Source of the DNA: Alectoria sarmentosa
Lineage: Eukaryota; Ascomycota; Lecanoromycetes; Lecanorales; Parmeliaceae
DNA: 64,000 bases
Reading direction: 5' to 3'
Assembly: GCA_009733775.1 (NCBI GenBank)
Contig: WOGZ01000033.1
Location: 62,001-126,000 of the forward strand
In this document: piece by piece, positions 20,459 to 31,796 of the stretch
Layout of the letters: the number at the start of each line of letters is the position of its first letter
Numbering within the stretch: position 1 is the first letter of the stretch
Made by a program: the position numbers and the translations under genes
The notes under the pieces: generated by a model
Database searches by the model: none
What the model was told of the DNA's origin: nothing
The model's input: only the letters and a program-made list of their open reading frames with translations

Positions 20459-22438
20459 TGTGGAATTAGGGGTTTTACTTGGGGAACGACAAATATTTTT
20501 AAGTGTGCTGAAATTGAGTGAGTGAACTTGAGATAGCTTTGAGAGATGGAAGAGATGGAAGAAATGGTGAATTTTGTTGTACAATTTTATGACTGGTGAA
20601 GCTAAGTGACGTCAAACTGTCTGACGTAGCCCTCATCCGATGTAGCCGAGTCCGTCCTAAAGTTGAGCGCTCATGACTGTCCATGTAGATGGATGAGGAC
20701 CTTAAAGGCCTTACTGTTGCTGTGGATCCATCACTCGTAAAAGTAAAATTGATGCAGGGAGGAGGAAGGATTGAAAGGATACTGGCAAAAGGGTAGATCC
20801 GCACCAATCTTCTAGAATTTTCGAGACACATACTACTTTTTCCGAGTGAAATTAAATTGATTGAGTTGAGCGGAATAGAAAACATTACTCAAAAGCGACG
20901 TTTCTTAACATCATCTATTTATCCATCGTCTAGGTTGCAAACAACACCAACCATACTGAGGACGAATGGGCAAGATCTTGGATGCTATCGCGAGTACCCT
21001 GTTTGAATCGAACACTCCTGTGGATGACGGGCATGCCAATGTCCTATTACTAAAACGTGTCAGACCAACCGTGCTCTACTAGTGGAAGGAATCGCAGCAA
21101 GTCATGCTTTCAGCCAATTCACGAATGGAGTCTGATAAAACACTGAAACAAGATGAGCCAGTATAGTAGATGAGGCGGTGAGGTATACCAGGAATTCTGT
21201 AACACTCCTTATCTGCGCTCCAGGGGAGCCTAGGGGGAACAATGAATCCATCCTACACATATCCCATACCTGAATCTTGACAGGTACGTAGAACTGCGGT
21301 CCCGGGCTGTCTGTCCCATCCATCGATGTGCCGCCTCTCGTGATCATGAACGAGACGCTTGCAGCAGTACGGGAGGCTCAGACGGAGATGTGAAAGGAAC
21401 TAAAGGGTACAATCGACGGCATTCGGAGATTTTTGTTGACAAAAGGAAATGTCCCTAGTGCTCGCATGCTCCAACGCACACACACACCACACACACTCAC
21501 AAATGCAGGCATACAAACAACGTAAACAATGATTGGGTCGTCCCAAACGCCAGGGCTAGCAAACAAGTAGAGGCCCGAACAGGCATGCATGTTATCGTGA
21601 CACGGCGTTGAGGAAAAAACAAGTCCCATGCTTATTTATGGCAGCATGGACCCGGAGTGAGAATGAAGCCATGTACAGGCGTAGATGGGTGGGTGGGACA
21701 AGGATGCTATGGCTCTGACGAAGGCGAAATCGAATGAAGAGTCATTGGTTGGTGCAAGACAGGTTTATAGAAGTCCTTCGTAACAGGCGTCTCCTGCTAT
21801 GAACAAGCGTGTGACACAATCCATGCGACCATGCGATATCCACCTGAAAGGCTCACGCGCAGTCCTACTGTACGGAGTAGCGATAAGCCACTATGCGATA
21901 GCCTCGATGCGACTCACCAACCCACAGCGTGAGCCCCACTGTAGCGATATTTTTGGGAAGGTTCGGGTGACGTCTTACAATGAGGTTGAGGAGAGAAAGC
22001 GTGGTGCGGTGAGCAGGTGTTGTTTTTGAGGGTGCAGGGCAGGCGGTGCTGGAAGCGAGGATCGTGTAAAAAACTTGAAGGAAGGGAAGACGTCTGCAGC
22101 CTTGTTGTATCTGAAGGAATGGACGCATCAACCGAGTATCATTGGACACTAGACAGTTCCAAGGCCGAAAAAATATTCATAGTGGTGACCTGAAAAGGAT
22201 CAACTTGGAAAAGAGGGTAACATAAAGCGACATTTCCAAAACAAAACCGTACGGTCTGCCAGAGGCACACAAATCTAGGATTTCACGCCTACCCCTAAAT
22301 GAAATCCAAGCCCGCAGCCCTAGACCGATACGGGTTGGGAAGAATGCAACTCATGCAGCTCTTGGTGACGACTGGACTCAAGTTTGCTCCTGCTCCTAGT
22401 CAGTACATCGTCTCCGCAGGCATAGGAACTACCCACAC
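20459..22438. other. Intergenic, no supported gene
   Basis: Two kilobases on either strand show only short, motif-free open frames. A CA-rich microsatellite occurs near 21475-21505. Nothing else was supported. Confidence 0.5.
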
Positions 22439-23038
22439 TCAGATTTTGCCATTGGTGCCTCTGCCGCAGAAATCATTGCCCCCCAATTTCTCATATCCAT
22501 AAGACACATAGTTTGGCCCCCCATTGGGAGCATAATAAGCAAACATGGAATCCCACCCGGCCTCGTAAAGACCGCACGAGCCCGTGATGAGCTGGTAGGC
22601 GTCGGCCGCATCGTAGAAATAGCAGTTGGTGGCGCCGCTGTTGAAGTTGCAAAAGTATGCGACCACCGAGTTGTCGATGGCGTAGTAATCCAGGTTCCCG
22701 CCGACGTTGCCGCCGTTGCCGCATTGATTCTTGAGATTGGCTACCGCGCCGTCGCAGTCGCCGTGGTCCATTTCATAGCCCCCGCATGTGATGGAATAGG
22801 GCCCGTTGAGGTCGCGCTCGATGCTGAGCTTGGCGCTGTTTCCCAGGGCGCGGCGCTCTTTACTAGGTGCCGCGATGTGGTCTGGGGCAATAAGATCGTG
22901 GAGGAAATTGTGGGTGGCTTTGCCGAATGAGTCTACGGAAACACTGTAGACGCCGTTTGGCTGACCTTCGGGGATAGTCCAGCCGGAGTTGGCGGCAGTA
23001 ACGCCGGCGGCAAAGAGAGCGATGAATTTTAGGAGCAT
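22439..23038 (-). CDS. Small secreted cysteine-containing protein (candidate effector)
   Basis: The gene encodes 199 aa without introns. A signal peptide is clear (MLLKFIALFAAGVTAANS, cleavage near residue 16-18). A dibasic/Kex2-like KERR occurs at 60-63, followed by a mature domain with seven cysteines at 85, 95, 106, 130, 139, 155 and 191. The recognisable pattern CGGYxMDHGDCDxA...LKNQC, then SVVAYFCNF and GSCGLYEAGW, resembles a widespread ascomycete family of small secreted proteins without known activity. The odd cysteine number implies one free thiol or loss of a partner. I do not recognise a named effector and do not assign a function. Confidence 0.75.
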   Translation of the reverse strand: MLLKFIALFAAGVTAANSGWTIPEGQPNGVYSVSVDSFGKATHNFLHDLIAPDHIAAPSKERRALGNSAKLSIERDLNGPYSITCGGYEMDHGDCDGAVANLKNQCGNGGNVGGNLDYYAIDNSVVAYFCNFNSGATNCYFYDAADAYQLITGSCGLYEAGWDSMFAYYAPNGGPNYVSYGYEKLGGNDFCGRGTNGKI

Positions 23039-25747
23039 GATGCTTGTGACCTTGAAGCTGTGGGGGAGTTTGAATGTTTGGGGGTGTTACTCAGACGAAG
23101 GATGGGATTCTTGAGCTTGTGAGCGCAATGTTTTGATTGAAATAAGGTGTGCAGGATGATATCGATATATATGGTCGAGGGAGAACGTTCCTTTTATGTC
23201 TTTCTATCCCTGGTCAAAGTGTGGAGCTGAATCGTTGGTCAATTCTTTTCAGAAGCTGTGACCTTCGATTAGGGCCACCGACTCAGGCAGCCACATTTAC
23301 GAAGCTTGCCCCTAGGTTTACAAGATGGATGAGGAATCCCTGAAAAGGCCTGACAGCGTCCTCGGCATCCTTCGATATCGTTGCGAGCTGAATACCTACC
23401 TACAGCTCCCAGGCAAGCTGCGTTCCCGTGGTCCTCGCCATCAAGAAAGTAGATAGTAAGCTGTATAAACGATGACTGTATTCAGGCCGACGGGGAGCGT
23501 CCGCAAAAATCACACTGGTAATCGACAACTGAGAGACTTGTACTACAGACGGTCAGTGGTTTGCCTGATACATAGCATCATATTTAGACAGATGTTGGAT
23601 GTGTAGCAGATGAGTTACATAGGGATGGTGTATACCAGTCAAGGGAGTGCGTACATGAAAGTTTGTGGGGGAAAGGGTTGTTTTCCAGAATTCTGCGCAT
23701 CATATCAGCGGTCCAAAACATGCGGGGAGCTTAGGCGTGGGCATGTGTTGCTAAGGAGTTCGAAGTGCTACGTGCTTCAATCGCTTCATTCTAAGGTTCT
23801 CCACGATGGGCAGCAGAGTCGGCATGTGGCCCAAGGCGCCCAGTGATCTAGACAATCGGTCCAGAGACCTAAACTGGTCCAACTCAAAGCCGTAGTCCGT
23901 CTGGACTAGGCTACGCTTGCTGGACTAGTTCACAGAAGTAGTCCAGACGTTGTGGCCGGATCATTGGGCGCCTTGAATTGTACCCTGACAGCAGTAGTTC
24001 CTTAAAACTGGACACGTGATGGTATGCGTACCTACTTCTGTTGACAATCGGGCATCATAAGCAGACAATATAGGGCTGACGGTCGTCTCAGCACCAACTC
24101 GCACTTGGTTTAAGATCCTCCCAAACCTCCCTATCGATGTCGACTTGGAAAATGACGGATGACTCAGCTGTTGGGCGAACAACAGACTTTGTGAGTTGAT
24201 CATTCTCTCAAGCGTCCGGTCGCCTAAATAAAGAGCGTCGAGATGGAGGTTTGAGAGCCCCTGTGCCGTCAGCTGCTGCGAGTTTTGTCCAAATAGTCGT
24301 TGCCCAGGCATAATTTTAATATTTTGAACGATAGGGCACACGAAGTGCTGGACATGTCTGAGAAAAAAGTCTTTTCCCAGGTGATATGGGCAATGTAGAG
24401 AGCGGGCACCAATGTAGCTACGGCTGATCGTCCAACCACGCTGGGAGACGGGACCCATCACGTAAAAGGAGTGGTTGAGTTTCGTGGTTAGAATGGGAGC
24501 TTCAAAGTTTGATGGAAATGAAAGCGCTGTAGCTGGCTGATGATGAGTCAGGCTTCGGCCTGGTCTACCCTCTGTTCTTGGGCGTATGTGGTGATAATAA
24601 TAGTCATGTCACAAGGGCAAAGAGAAAGCGCACCAAATTGTTGGAGAAGGATCAATTCCATTGTTCCCAAGTTCAATTGATGCCTTGTCTCTAGGTGTGT
24701 CGGAAGGATTTGATGACAGAGGATCTTGGCAGCGAACCTGCATTCGACGGCGGTGCTTGGCGAGCCGCCTGCAAGATTCCTCCGGCGTAGATAAGACAAG
24801 CATAAGACAACCTCACCTCATCAACTGAAACCATCTTTCGAGCATCGAAAAGCTGTCCTCCATCCATGTCCGCCTCGCTTTCTTTCCCTTGAATGGAGAA
24901 AGAAAAAGAAGGTCAAAAGCGCACATTGGTAGCCACAGTCAGCTTCATCGCTACCAACTGCCCCGCAGAGAGCCCCGAGGCCTTCCAGAGTGCCGCCTTC
25001 CCTTTCGGTGATCATCGTCGCAGTCGCTCTCATTCGGATGATTTCTTTGTCGTCGAGACTACATCTCAAAGCAGCATCAATGGCCCCGAGATATCAACGT
25101 CCCCTTTCTGACCATCTGCGACGGATTGCGTCGTGCGAAGGCGGCACTGTTGAGATCCTTTTCTGGAGGCCTCGTTTTGGTTTGGATTCTCTTCCCGTAT
25201 TTCACTCTGCTTTGGTTCCATTTTACGTGACAATGGTGTATACCGTGAGTCTATTTGAGCTTTGAAAATGAGGATTGAGGAGAATGTTTGATAAGTATTT
25301 ATAGAAGATGTGGGCTCTTGGCTGAAAATAATAGGGCCCTCAGATTGTCGATAATCTCGGGTAAATTAATCACGACTATTGTTTAGGCTTAAAACTAAGA
25401 GAAGACTAGGGAAGTTGGCGGCTCCTATGACGAACGCGACGCAACGCACAAGGGCTATCGTGATTGGTACACGAAGATAATAGCTCCCTCTTTCGTGTTT
25501 CCGATTTCAGGGGCAAAATAAAATAGCTTTCCTCGGCTGCCATTGCAATTTGGTTGGAGGCGGAGGCGTCGTAATCCTTTCTTTTTTCTCTCTTTTTGCT
25601 TCAATGTGAATATGTCGACAATCATTCTCTTTTTCCTTCGTCTCATGTATCATCATCATTCATCAATCAATCCCATTGTCTCTTCATGTCTGTGCGCATA
25701 GCTCCTCGGTCTTTTCCCTTTCCACCTGCCCTTTATACGCCACCGTC
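23039..25747. other. Intergenic, one foldback element and one orphan frame
   Basis: This is 2.7 kb between the secreted protein and the DUF3431 gene. The longest frame (minus, ATG at 24458 to stop at 23961, 165 aa, starting MGPVSQRGWTISRSYIG) has no recognised domain and runs into the foldback element at its 3' end. I do not call it a gene. Shorter frames overlap on both strands around 24550-25265 without motifs. Confidence 0.45.
23832..23975. repeat. Small terminal-inverted-repeat element (144 bp, MITE-like)
   Basis: CAAGGCGCCCAGTGATC at the left end and the reverse complement of CAAGGCGCCCAATGATC at the right end match at 16 of 17 positions. The interior repeats GTCCAG/CTGGAC words at least five times in both orientations, so the whole unit could fold back. 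No open reading frame lies inside it. The target-site duplication was not resolved. Confidence 0.65.
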
Positions 25748-26686
25748 ATGATATCACTGCTCAATTCCCCTCTCGCCCGTTTGGGCCTCGCCATTCTGTC
25801 TTGTGTTGTCTTTGTCCACGTATGGATCCTGCCGTCTTCTCAGCAGTATCAAAAAGCGCCACAATTCCAGCTCGTCATCTCCCATTACAACGAAAATCTT
25901 TTCAAAGTGAAAGAATGGGTCACCGCAGTGCGCGAGATGCCGTTTGTGAAAGAGCTCGGCTCGACTGTCACAGTCTACACAAAGAATAAACACGCCAACC
26001 TCGACCAGATCAAAGAACTCTTGGACGCGGCAGACGTCGTCCGTCTCCCAAACGTCGGCCGAGAGCAAGGAACGTACATGCACCACATCAACAAGACCTA
26101 CGATCACATCTACCCCTACACCATGTTCAGTCAAGCCGCCATCACCGGCCTCAACGACACCGGCAACGCCTCCCGCCCTTTCAAAGACTGGCTCGACAAG
26201 TCTCTCCGCTACAAATTCACCAACGAAACCAGATTCTTCAACCTCCAACACGGCGGCAACCCCATCTTCTGCGTCTGCGGTAGCTGCCCAACCGGCTACT
26301 TCCCCCTCCTTCCTCAACTCCAAACTCTCTTCGACAACAAAGTCTGCGACTCCACCGACAAACAGTCAATCTCCTGGCTCGGCCAGTTCATCGTGGCCAA
26401 AGAAAAAGTAATTGCGAGACCAAGGTGGATATATGAATATATAGGCAGTCTGGTCGATGCGCCAGAGGGGCATTGGATACATCAAGAGCAGGAGCCGGCG
26501 GACTTGAAGCAGGCGCTCGGGGAGAGCATGCCGGATAATCCGCTCTTTGGACATACGGTCGAGAGGATCTGGCCGACGCTGTTCAATTGCTCGAAAGAGC
26601 CCGAGATGCAAGGGTGCATGGGGAGTTGGAGCCCGATGCCAGGGCAGAAGAAGAAGGATGGGAAGCTGGGGGAGTTGTCCGTGTGA
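25748..26686 (+). CDS. DUF3431 family protein, type II membrane-anchored
   Basis: This protein of 312 aa has a hydrophobic signal-anchor at residues about 12-28 (LGLAILSCVVFVHVWIL), so the body is probably in the Golgi/ER lumen or extracellular. The DUF3431 signatures are present: VISHYNENLFKVKEWV (43-58), the VTVYTKN strand (74-80) and PNVGREQGTYMHHI (101-114). TMFSQAAI and a Cys pair region (FCVCGSCP) follow. The family resembles glycosyltransferase-like proteins of fungal surface-glycan loci, but the activity is not established. The start was taken at the ATG directly before the anchor; an upstream in-frame extension is unlikely. Coding GC is clearly higher than in the surrounding sequence. 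Confidence 0.88.
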   Translation: MISLLNSPLARLGLAILSCVVFVHVWILPSSQQYQKAPQFQLVISHYNENLFKVKEWVTAVREMPFVKELGSTVTVYTKNKHANLDQIKELLDAADVVRLPNVGREQGTYMHHINKTYDHIYPYTMFSQAAITGLNDTGNASRPFKDWLDKSLRYKFTNETRFFNLQHGGNPIFCVCGSCPTGYFPLLPQLQTLFDNKVCDSTDKQSISWLGQFIVAKEKVIARPRWIYEYIGSLVDAPEGHWIHQEQEPADLKQALGESMPDNPLFGHTVERIWPTLFNCSKEPEMQGCMGSWSPMPGQKKKDGKLGELSV

Positions 26687-29228
26687 GAAAGACATATATA
26701 TATATCACATATGTTGACGAGGCCGTGGTCGATCATGACCAAAAGGCTGCAATATCTGCTCCGCAGCCTTTCATTCTGGAGGCAACATTAGTCGAGCCAC
26801 GAAGGATATTTTGAAGAAAGCGATGATGGTATTCATACCAGGTCGAACAACCGAAGCTAGACCGTTACGGCGCCCAATGGCAGAATGGGGTCGGCCCAGA
26901 TATCATCCCAGTGGCTCTAAACCCCAGTGTGTCGGAGTTTCCTCGTGGCTCAAGCCATTGATATTGCCAATCAGACGAGGAGACGGTCACTTTTTGGAGG
27001 ACCCCAAGTGAGACAGGCTTGGATATGACGTTGAGTTGTCTCAGCACAGGATCACTGTTTGAGGCTCGATGATGTACACGGCCTGGCTATATAGCACCAT
27101 CAGAGGGGTAGATGTACATAATCTAGAGCTTGGGTACCAAGCGGATCTACCAACGAGATATACTTCCAACCCACCATTGTCTATCCCAAAAGTTTCGTTG
27201 AGACTACTCTGTGGATCCATTTTGCATTATTGATGAAGGTGAATACAGACCGCGCTAAGCCACCCGTATCGCACTGGTCAGATGCGATGGACTCTACTGT
27301 GAAGCTTTTCAGCCGTAAACATCAAAATCAGCTCGAGGAGGTGAACAATCGTGAAAACCACAAGATATTTTCTTTTTTCGTGGTCTTCGTCCTTGCGTCG
27401 TGCTAGGTTGCGAGAAGGGGTCTTTTTGATCCTCGATCGATCCCCCCCCCCCCCCCACCCGTGAATCCTACCTACCCCGGCCAGACAATGGGATCACATA
27501 CTCGCGCCATTATTCCTTCGAACATAGGGAGGCCGATATAGAAAGGCATCGATTCCCAAGCCATGACTCAACCCATTCCCTGTTCTCCACGCCTACCAAA
27601 AAAAACAGCACACAGTCAGTTACAGACAGACTCCGCCCTGAATCCTTCAAAACTCTCACCATTGCAACCCAGCCGGAGGAAGCAGGATGAGGATGGGAAA
27701 CCCTGTGCGGTGGGGAGGATGGTGATGATGATGATGACGAAGACTGATTCTTCGGACTGCTGTTTCACTCGTTGAGTTTTGCTTGCAAGGAGTCAACAAG
27801 AACAGACACAGGAAAGGATAAACATTTCTGTTCCTAATTAAATTATCAACGTTCAAATGTGTGAGATCAAGGAAATGACAAAAAAAAAGAAAAGGACGTC
27901 ACGAGCAGGGTACCACAACACTGGGAATGAATGCCATTCTCTTTGCGCGAGTATGAGTTGGCACAAATTTGAGGCTCGTTACCTGACAACACCTGCGAGA
28001 TTGACACGACGAGACATGCATTACAGACCGCAAGGGAATGGGTACGTCATGAGCCAAGTGTATGGGTGCTGTATACATTCATAGTCTCTTTCTTGCCACA
28101 AAGAAACCCCATTAGCCGTCGCTTGCGTCGTAGTATTTCCCCGATAGCAAGCAATCCATCTTTTCGTACAACCCACTCTCATTACCGTGTACCTTTCCCC
28201 GTCTCCGACCTCAAGAGTATTTAAATTTGAGCAGATACTATCCGTCGGTTTCCAAACGATAGCTTTGAAGCGATGAATGGGATCCAGGCAGGCGAGGGTT
28301 CCGCAATTGACGCCACCAGGCCAATAACGGATGCAGCTTCACCAGAGGATGACTGGATTATCGAAATTTTACAAACCTGCAGTAGACGGCAGGTTCAAAG
28401 AAACCGTTGCCAAAGATCTCGGCGGAGAGGCCCACGTGAGAGAGATCTTGGGGTGGCTGAACACCGAAGGTTGGATCGTGCCAAAGAATATCGGAGAGGT
28501 GGAGCATGAATGAGATGTATCGCGGGACAGAGTGAGTTTTGCAGCTCCCTCCTCCGAGGCGAGACGACCGACGTGGACTTGATCAGTACGTCAACAGGAC
28601 CATGATATCGGCTCGCCTGCTCACGAATGAGGATTTGGTGACTCGCGCGCCCCATCAATCAACATCGGACAAAGCACCTAGATCAGCGACACACCAGTAT
28701 GTTTGCGATGCATTTTCTTTGCTGGCGACAATAGTAGCCTCTGGAACGTCAAAATCGCTAGGAAGCGGGCCGGGGAACAGGGTGATGCTTTGGAGACGGT
28801 AAATGTAGTTGGAGGAGACGGATATGCTGATCTACCCTGAATCCGGCTTGGGTTTTTGTGCACTGATCAGGGCACAGGTCTATCTACCATTGGCTAAAAA
28901 AGAAGCCTCCTCACCCAGTTATCGATCATTCCGGACCACTTTTGCCGGGATTGCTCAAGTCATGGAACACGTTCCAGAACGACTATGTATGGATACCGCA
29001 AACGGACAATGATTAGCTGTGTGATTCTGGCAAATATAAACCGGCATATCTGAGGACATGCAAGCATTGTTGGCGGCATACGTGGGAATTCGGTTAGAGC
29101 AAGCGGCCATCTTGGAATTTAAGCTAGCAAAAATTGGTTGAGAAAGATTCGAAGCTCCTACAAATCTTCAAACTGGGGTCCATGACAGCCTCGAATTTGA
29201 GATAGGCTGTCATCGTACAGCACACAAC
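26687..29228. other. Intergenic, no firmly supported gene
   Basis: This 2.5-kb gap contains a TA microsatellite right after the DUF3431 stop, a run of 15 C at 27442-27456, a GAT-repeat near 27720 and only short frames. One plus-strand frame (28331-28513, 60 aa, FKETVAKDLGGEAHVREILGW) has protein-like composition but no recognised family. It may be a remnant. Confidence 0.45.
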
Positions 29229-29771
29229 TCATATTCGGCGGAAGCTCAATCTGAAGAGTGCCAATTCTTTTCCCTCTGCTGTGATCGTCGACGACGTTAT
29301 CTCCTTCGCCGGAAAGTATTCTATGACCAGCTGCCAAACCTTGTGAAGCACATCAGCTGCTTGTGAGCGCCTGATCCCTCCTGGAGGATGCAGGGAGTAG
29401 AACCCGACTTCGGTGTAGACGTTGCCCCTCAGTTCTCCAACAGTGGTGGTTTCCTCGAGTACGTCGCTAGGTTTACCGGCATTCTGGATAATAAGTTGGA
29501 TTGGGAGAAGAGCCTGAAGGACATTGGGAGTGTATTTTTTGGTGAGCATGTCGCCGTATGCCGTGATATTGATCGAGAGCCCGTTTTTTATGGAGCGCGA
29601 GAAAGGCAAGGATGGCCAGGGATTATCTCCCAGGTTATGAGTGGTAGCATTGAATTCCTCGGTCGCAAGGGAACTGTCTTGTGATGGTAATCGCAGGACT
29701 GACGAGTTCGGAAGTAAGAGCAAGGCGCTCCCTAGGTGAATCGATACATAGATCAAGGCGAAAAGTTTCAT
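29229..29771 (-). CDS. Small secreted hypothetical protein
   Basis: The gene encodes 180 aa from the ATG at 29771, intronless. The N-terminus MKLFALIYVSIHLGSALLLL is a good signal peptide. The mature part contains no cysteines. It has potential N-glycosylation sites (NATT, NITA) and segments such as NPWPSLPFSRSIKNGLSINITAYG that resemble a recurring secreted-protein family in related plant-associated fungi. No enzymatic motif is visible. It is probably apoplastic or cell-wall associated, and the function is unknown. Confidence 0.6.
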   Translation of the reverse strand: MKLFALIYVSIHLGSALLLLPNSSVLRLPSQDSSLATEEFNATTHNLGDNPWPSLPFSRSIKNGLSINITAYGDMLTKKYTPNVLQALLPIQLIIQNAGKPSDVLEETTTVGELRGNVYTEVGFYSLHPPGGIRRSQAADVLHKVWQLVIEYFPAKEITSSTITAEGKELALFRLSFRRI

Positions 29772-31796
29772 TCTGCATACAGTGTCCTAATATTTGAGGA
29801 GTCAAGGGGCTCTGTTCCATCCCGAAGAAAGAACCCCGCGGGTAACTTTTCGCTTGTGCTGTTGCGGCTTTTTTCCAGAGCCGACAGGCAAGCGTCAAGA
29901 ATGGTTGCACGCTTGATAGGTGTCTCGAATACGAACAGTCACAATCGCGTACAACCGAGCAACTAGAAAAGGTAGATGTTTCATATTGTGCTCTGTAGAG
30001 CGCCGCCGGTCTGTCACATATGCAGACTGGACGAGTGGGAGAGCGCAGTAGTTTAGATAGGTAGTAGGGATGTTGTTATTGAACGAGAATGAGAGCATGA
30101 TCAAAGTGGAAAGGTAGTGAGCCGGTCATGGAAAGTAGAGAGGGTCATTGCTTGACTGACGACAGGAAGCAGAAGGGGAAGGTGGGGTGCAACGGTGGCC
30201 GACTCGATGATGCAAGATCAGTTGAAAGAAAGATCAGCTTATGTAATAGATAGCATCGTGTTGAAGTCGCTCACATGAAAGGGCCAATAAGGAGGTTGAA
30301 GGAGATTTTTCATCTGGCAATGTGCGGTTTTTTCTTTCAGCTTCTACGCTAATACAAGCATCTAGGTTGATTGGAACTAGCGTCACACCTCTTGGCAAAA
30401 TGAAGCCTTTCAAAAATGGTTGCAACGTAATTCAATTCCATTGCTTACAGCTTCAGCAAAGAGACCCACGTCATGGTTCTCAACGGTGAAACAGCTGCAG
30501 AAAATATCTTGCTGACGCTAGTTTGTGTCGTAAGCTGGCCGCTGTCATGCGGCTAAAATGGGGATGGGACAATTGTTTTCCGACACCTACAGATCTACAA
30601 CATCGTGACTCTTCCAAAGCAACAATTATGACACAACAATGGCTCTTTAACCTACTCTGAAAGTATTCAAGCTAAGCTCATCTCATAAAGGCCAGCACGG
30701 CCGTGGTCTTTTCTGCCGCTAGTCATCCGAGGGTCGTCAGTCCGGTGAGTACATCTGATACAATGGACTACACCATCAATGGAGGCCCCTGAGCAAGTCT
30801 TTTTTTGTTGCTTTGCCATGTCAGATCTAATTCATCGAGGGTACCTTTGGTATCTGTCGAAGAACTTGGCAGATCTTGAAAGGGTACCACTCGGCTGAAA
30901 ACAGAAACCAAGTGGTAACTTTTGAATTCGTCTTCTCCACTACTATTTGAATTGTCAGCCAAGAGGAATGCTCGACTATTGACCCATGAGACCTATGACA
31001 GCAAATCTGCGGCACCTAGAAAAGGACCGACATTGGTGTCTCTTACGATTCGACCACATGGACTTTTCTTGCCTGTTTGCTAGTATCGTGACAGCCTCTC
31101 CTTTCCCTCGCTCTAATCCAAAACGCTGTTCCCACAATGACTATAAATGACCAAATCACTCAAGACTCCAATGATAATTTTCAATAGAGTCAAGCCCAAA
31201 GCACAGACGTGAACTATGGATGTGCTCCTACTGAAACCGGGCGAGACGACGGCCAAGATGGTCGACCTCCGTCACACGCAGCCGACGCTCGAGATATTGG
31301 GATACCTGGAGCTCCAAGGCTACGTCCTACTGAAAGCAGCCACCGAAGTGCCGGAGAGTTGGGACTGGGTCGTGCCGAATCTGGAACTTTGTTTGGATTT
31401 ACTTTCAGGCCAAGTCATTACAAATTGCATCCTAGCTGGTCGAGTAATAGACTTTGGCTCCGCTGAGACTAGATCAGAGTACCCAATGGCGAATTGCGGG
31501 GATACAGTCTAGAAAGATGTGAAGATTCCTCGAGACACATATTTGCAATGTCTGATCAGTTCCGGCCCCATGCACGCCTCCATTGGGCCCTTGTTATGTA
31601 TCTCAAGCAACCATTACTGAAGAGAGGAGAAATAGCGTCCACCCACAGTCAAGTCTCGGAACTAGTCCAGTCGTCAAGTGTAGAATTCTGCCCATTAGTT
31701 TTGGTTCCTTCTCCATTAGATAGATTTTCCGTATCGAGCGCGGCACCTTTTTTGAGTCTAATTATCAGTCACAATTACGTCGTACGCTACCAGCAT
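29772..31796. other. Intergenic, no supported gene
   Basis: Two kilobases hold only short frames. The best is on the plus strand at 31216-31512 (98 aa, MDVLLLKPGETTAKMVDLRH), with no recognised domain. It faces the subtilase 3' end and is not called. Confidence 0.45.

Noticed and set aside
23961..24458. 165-residue minus-strand frame
   Set aside because: No family recognised and its end lies in the foldback element; kept only as an orphan frame note.
27442..27456. Run of 15 C
   Set aside because: Simple homopolymer; possible assembly or sequencing weak spot, no functional claim.
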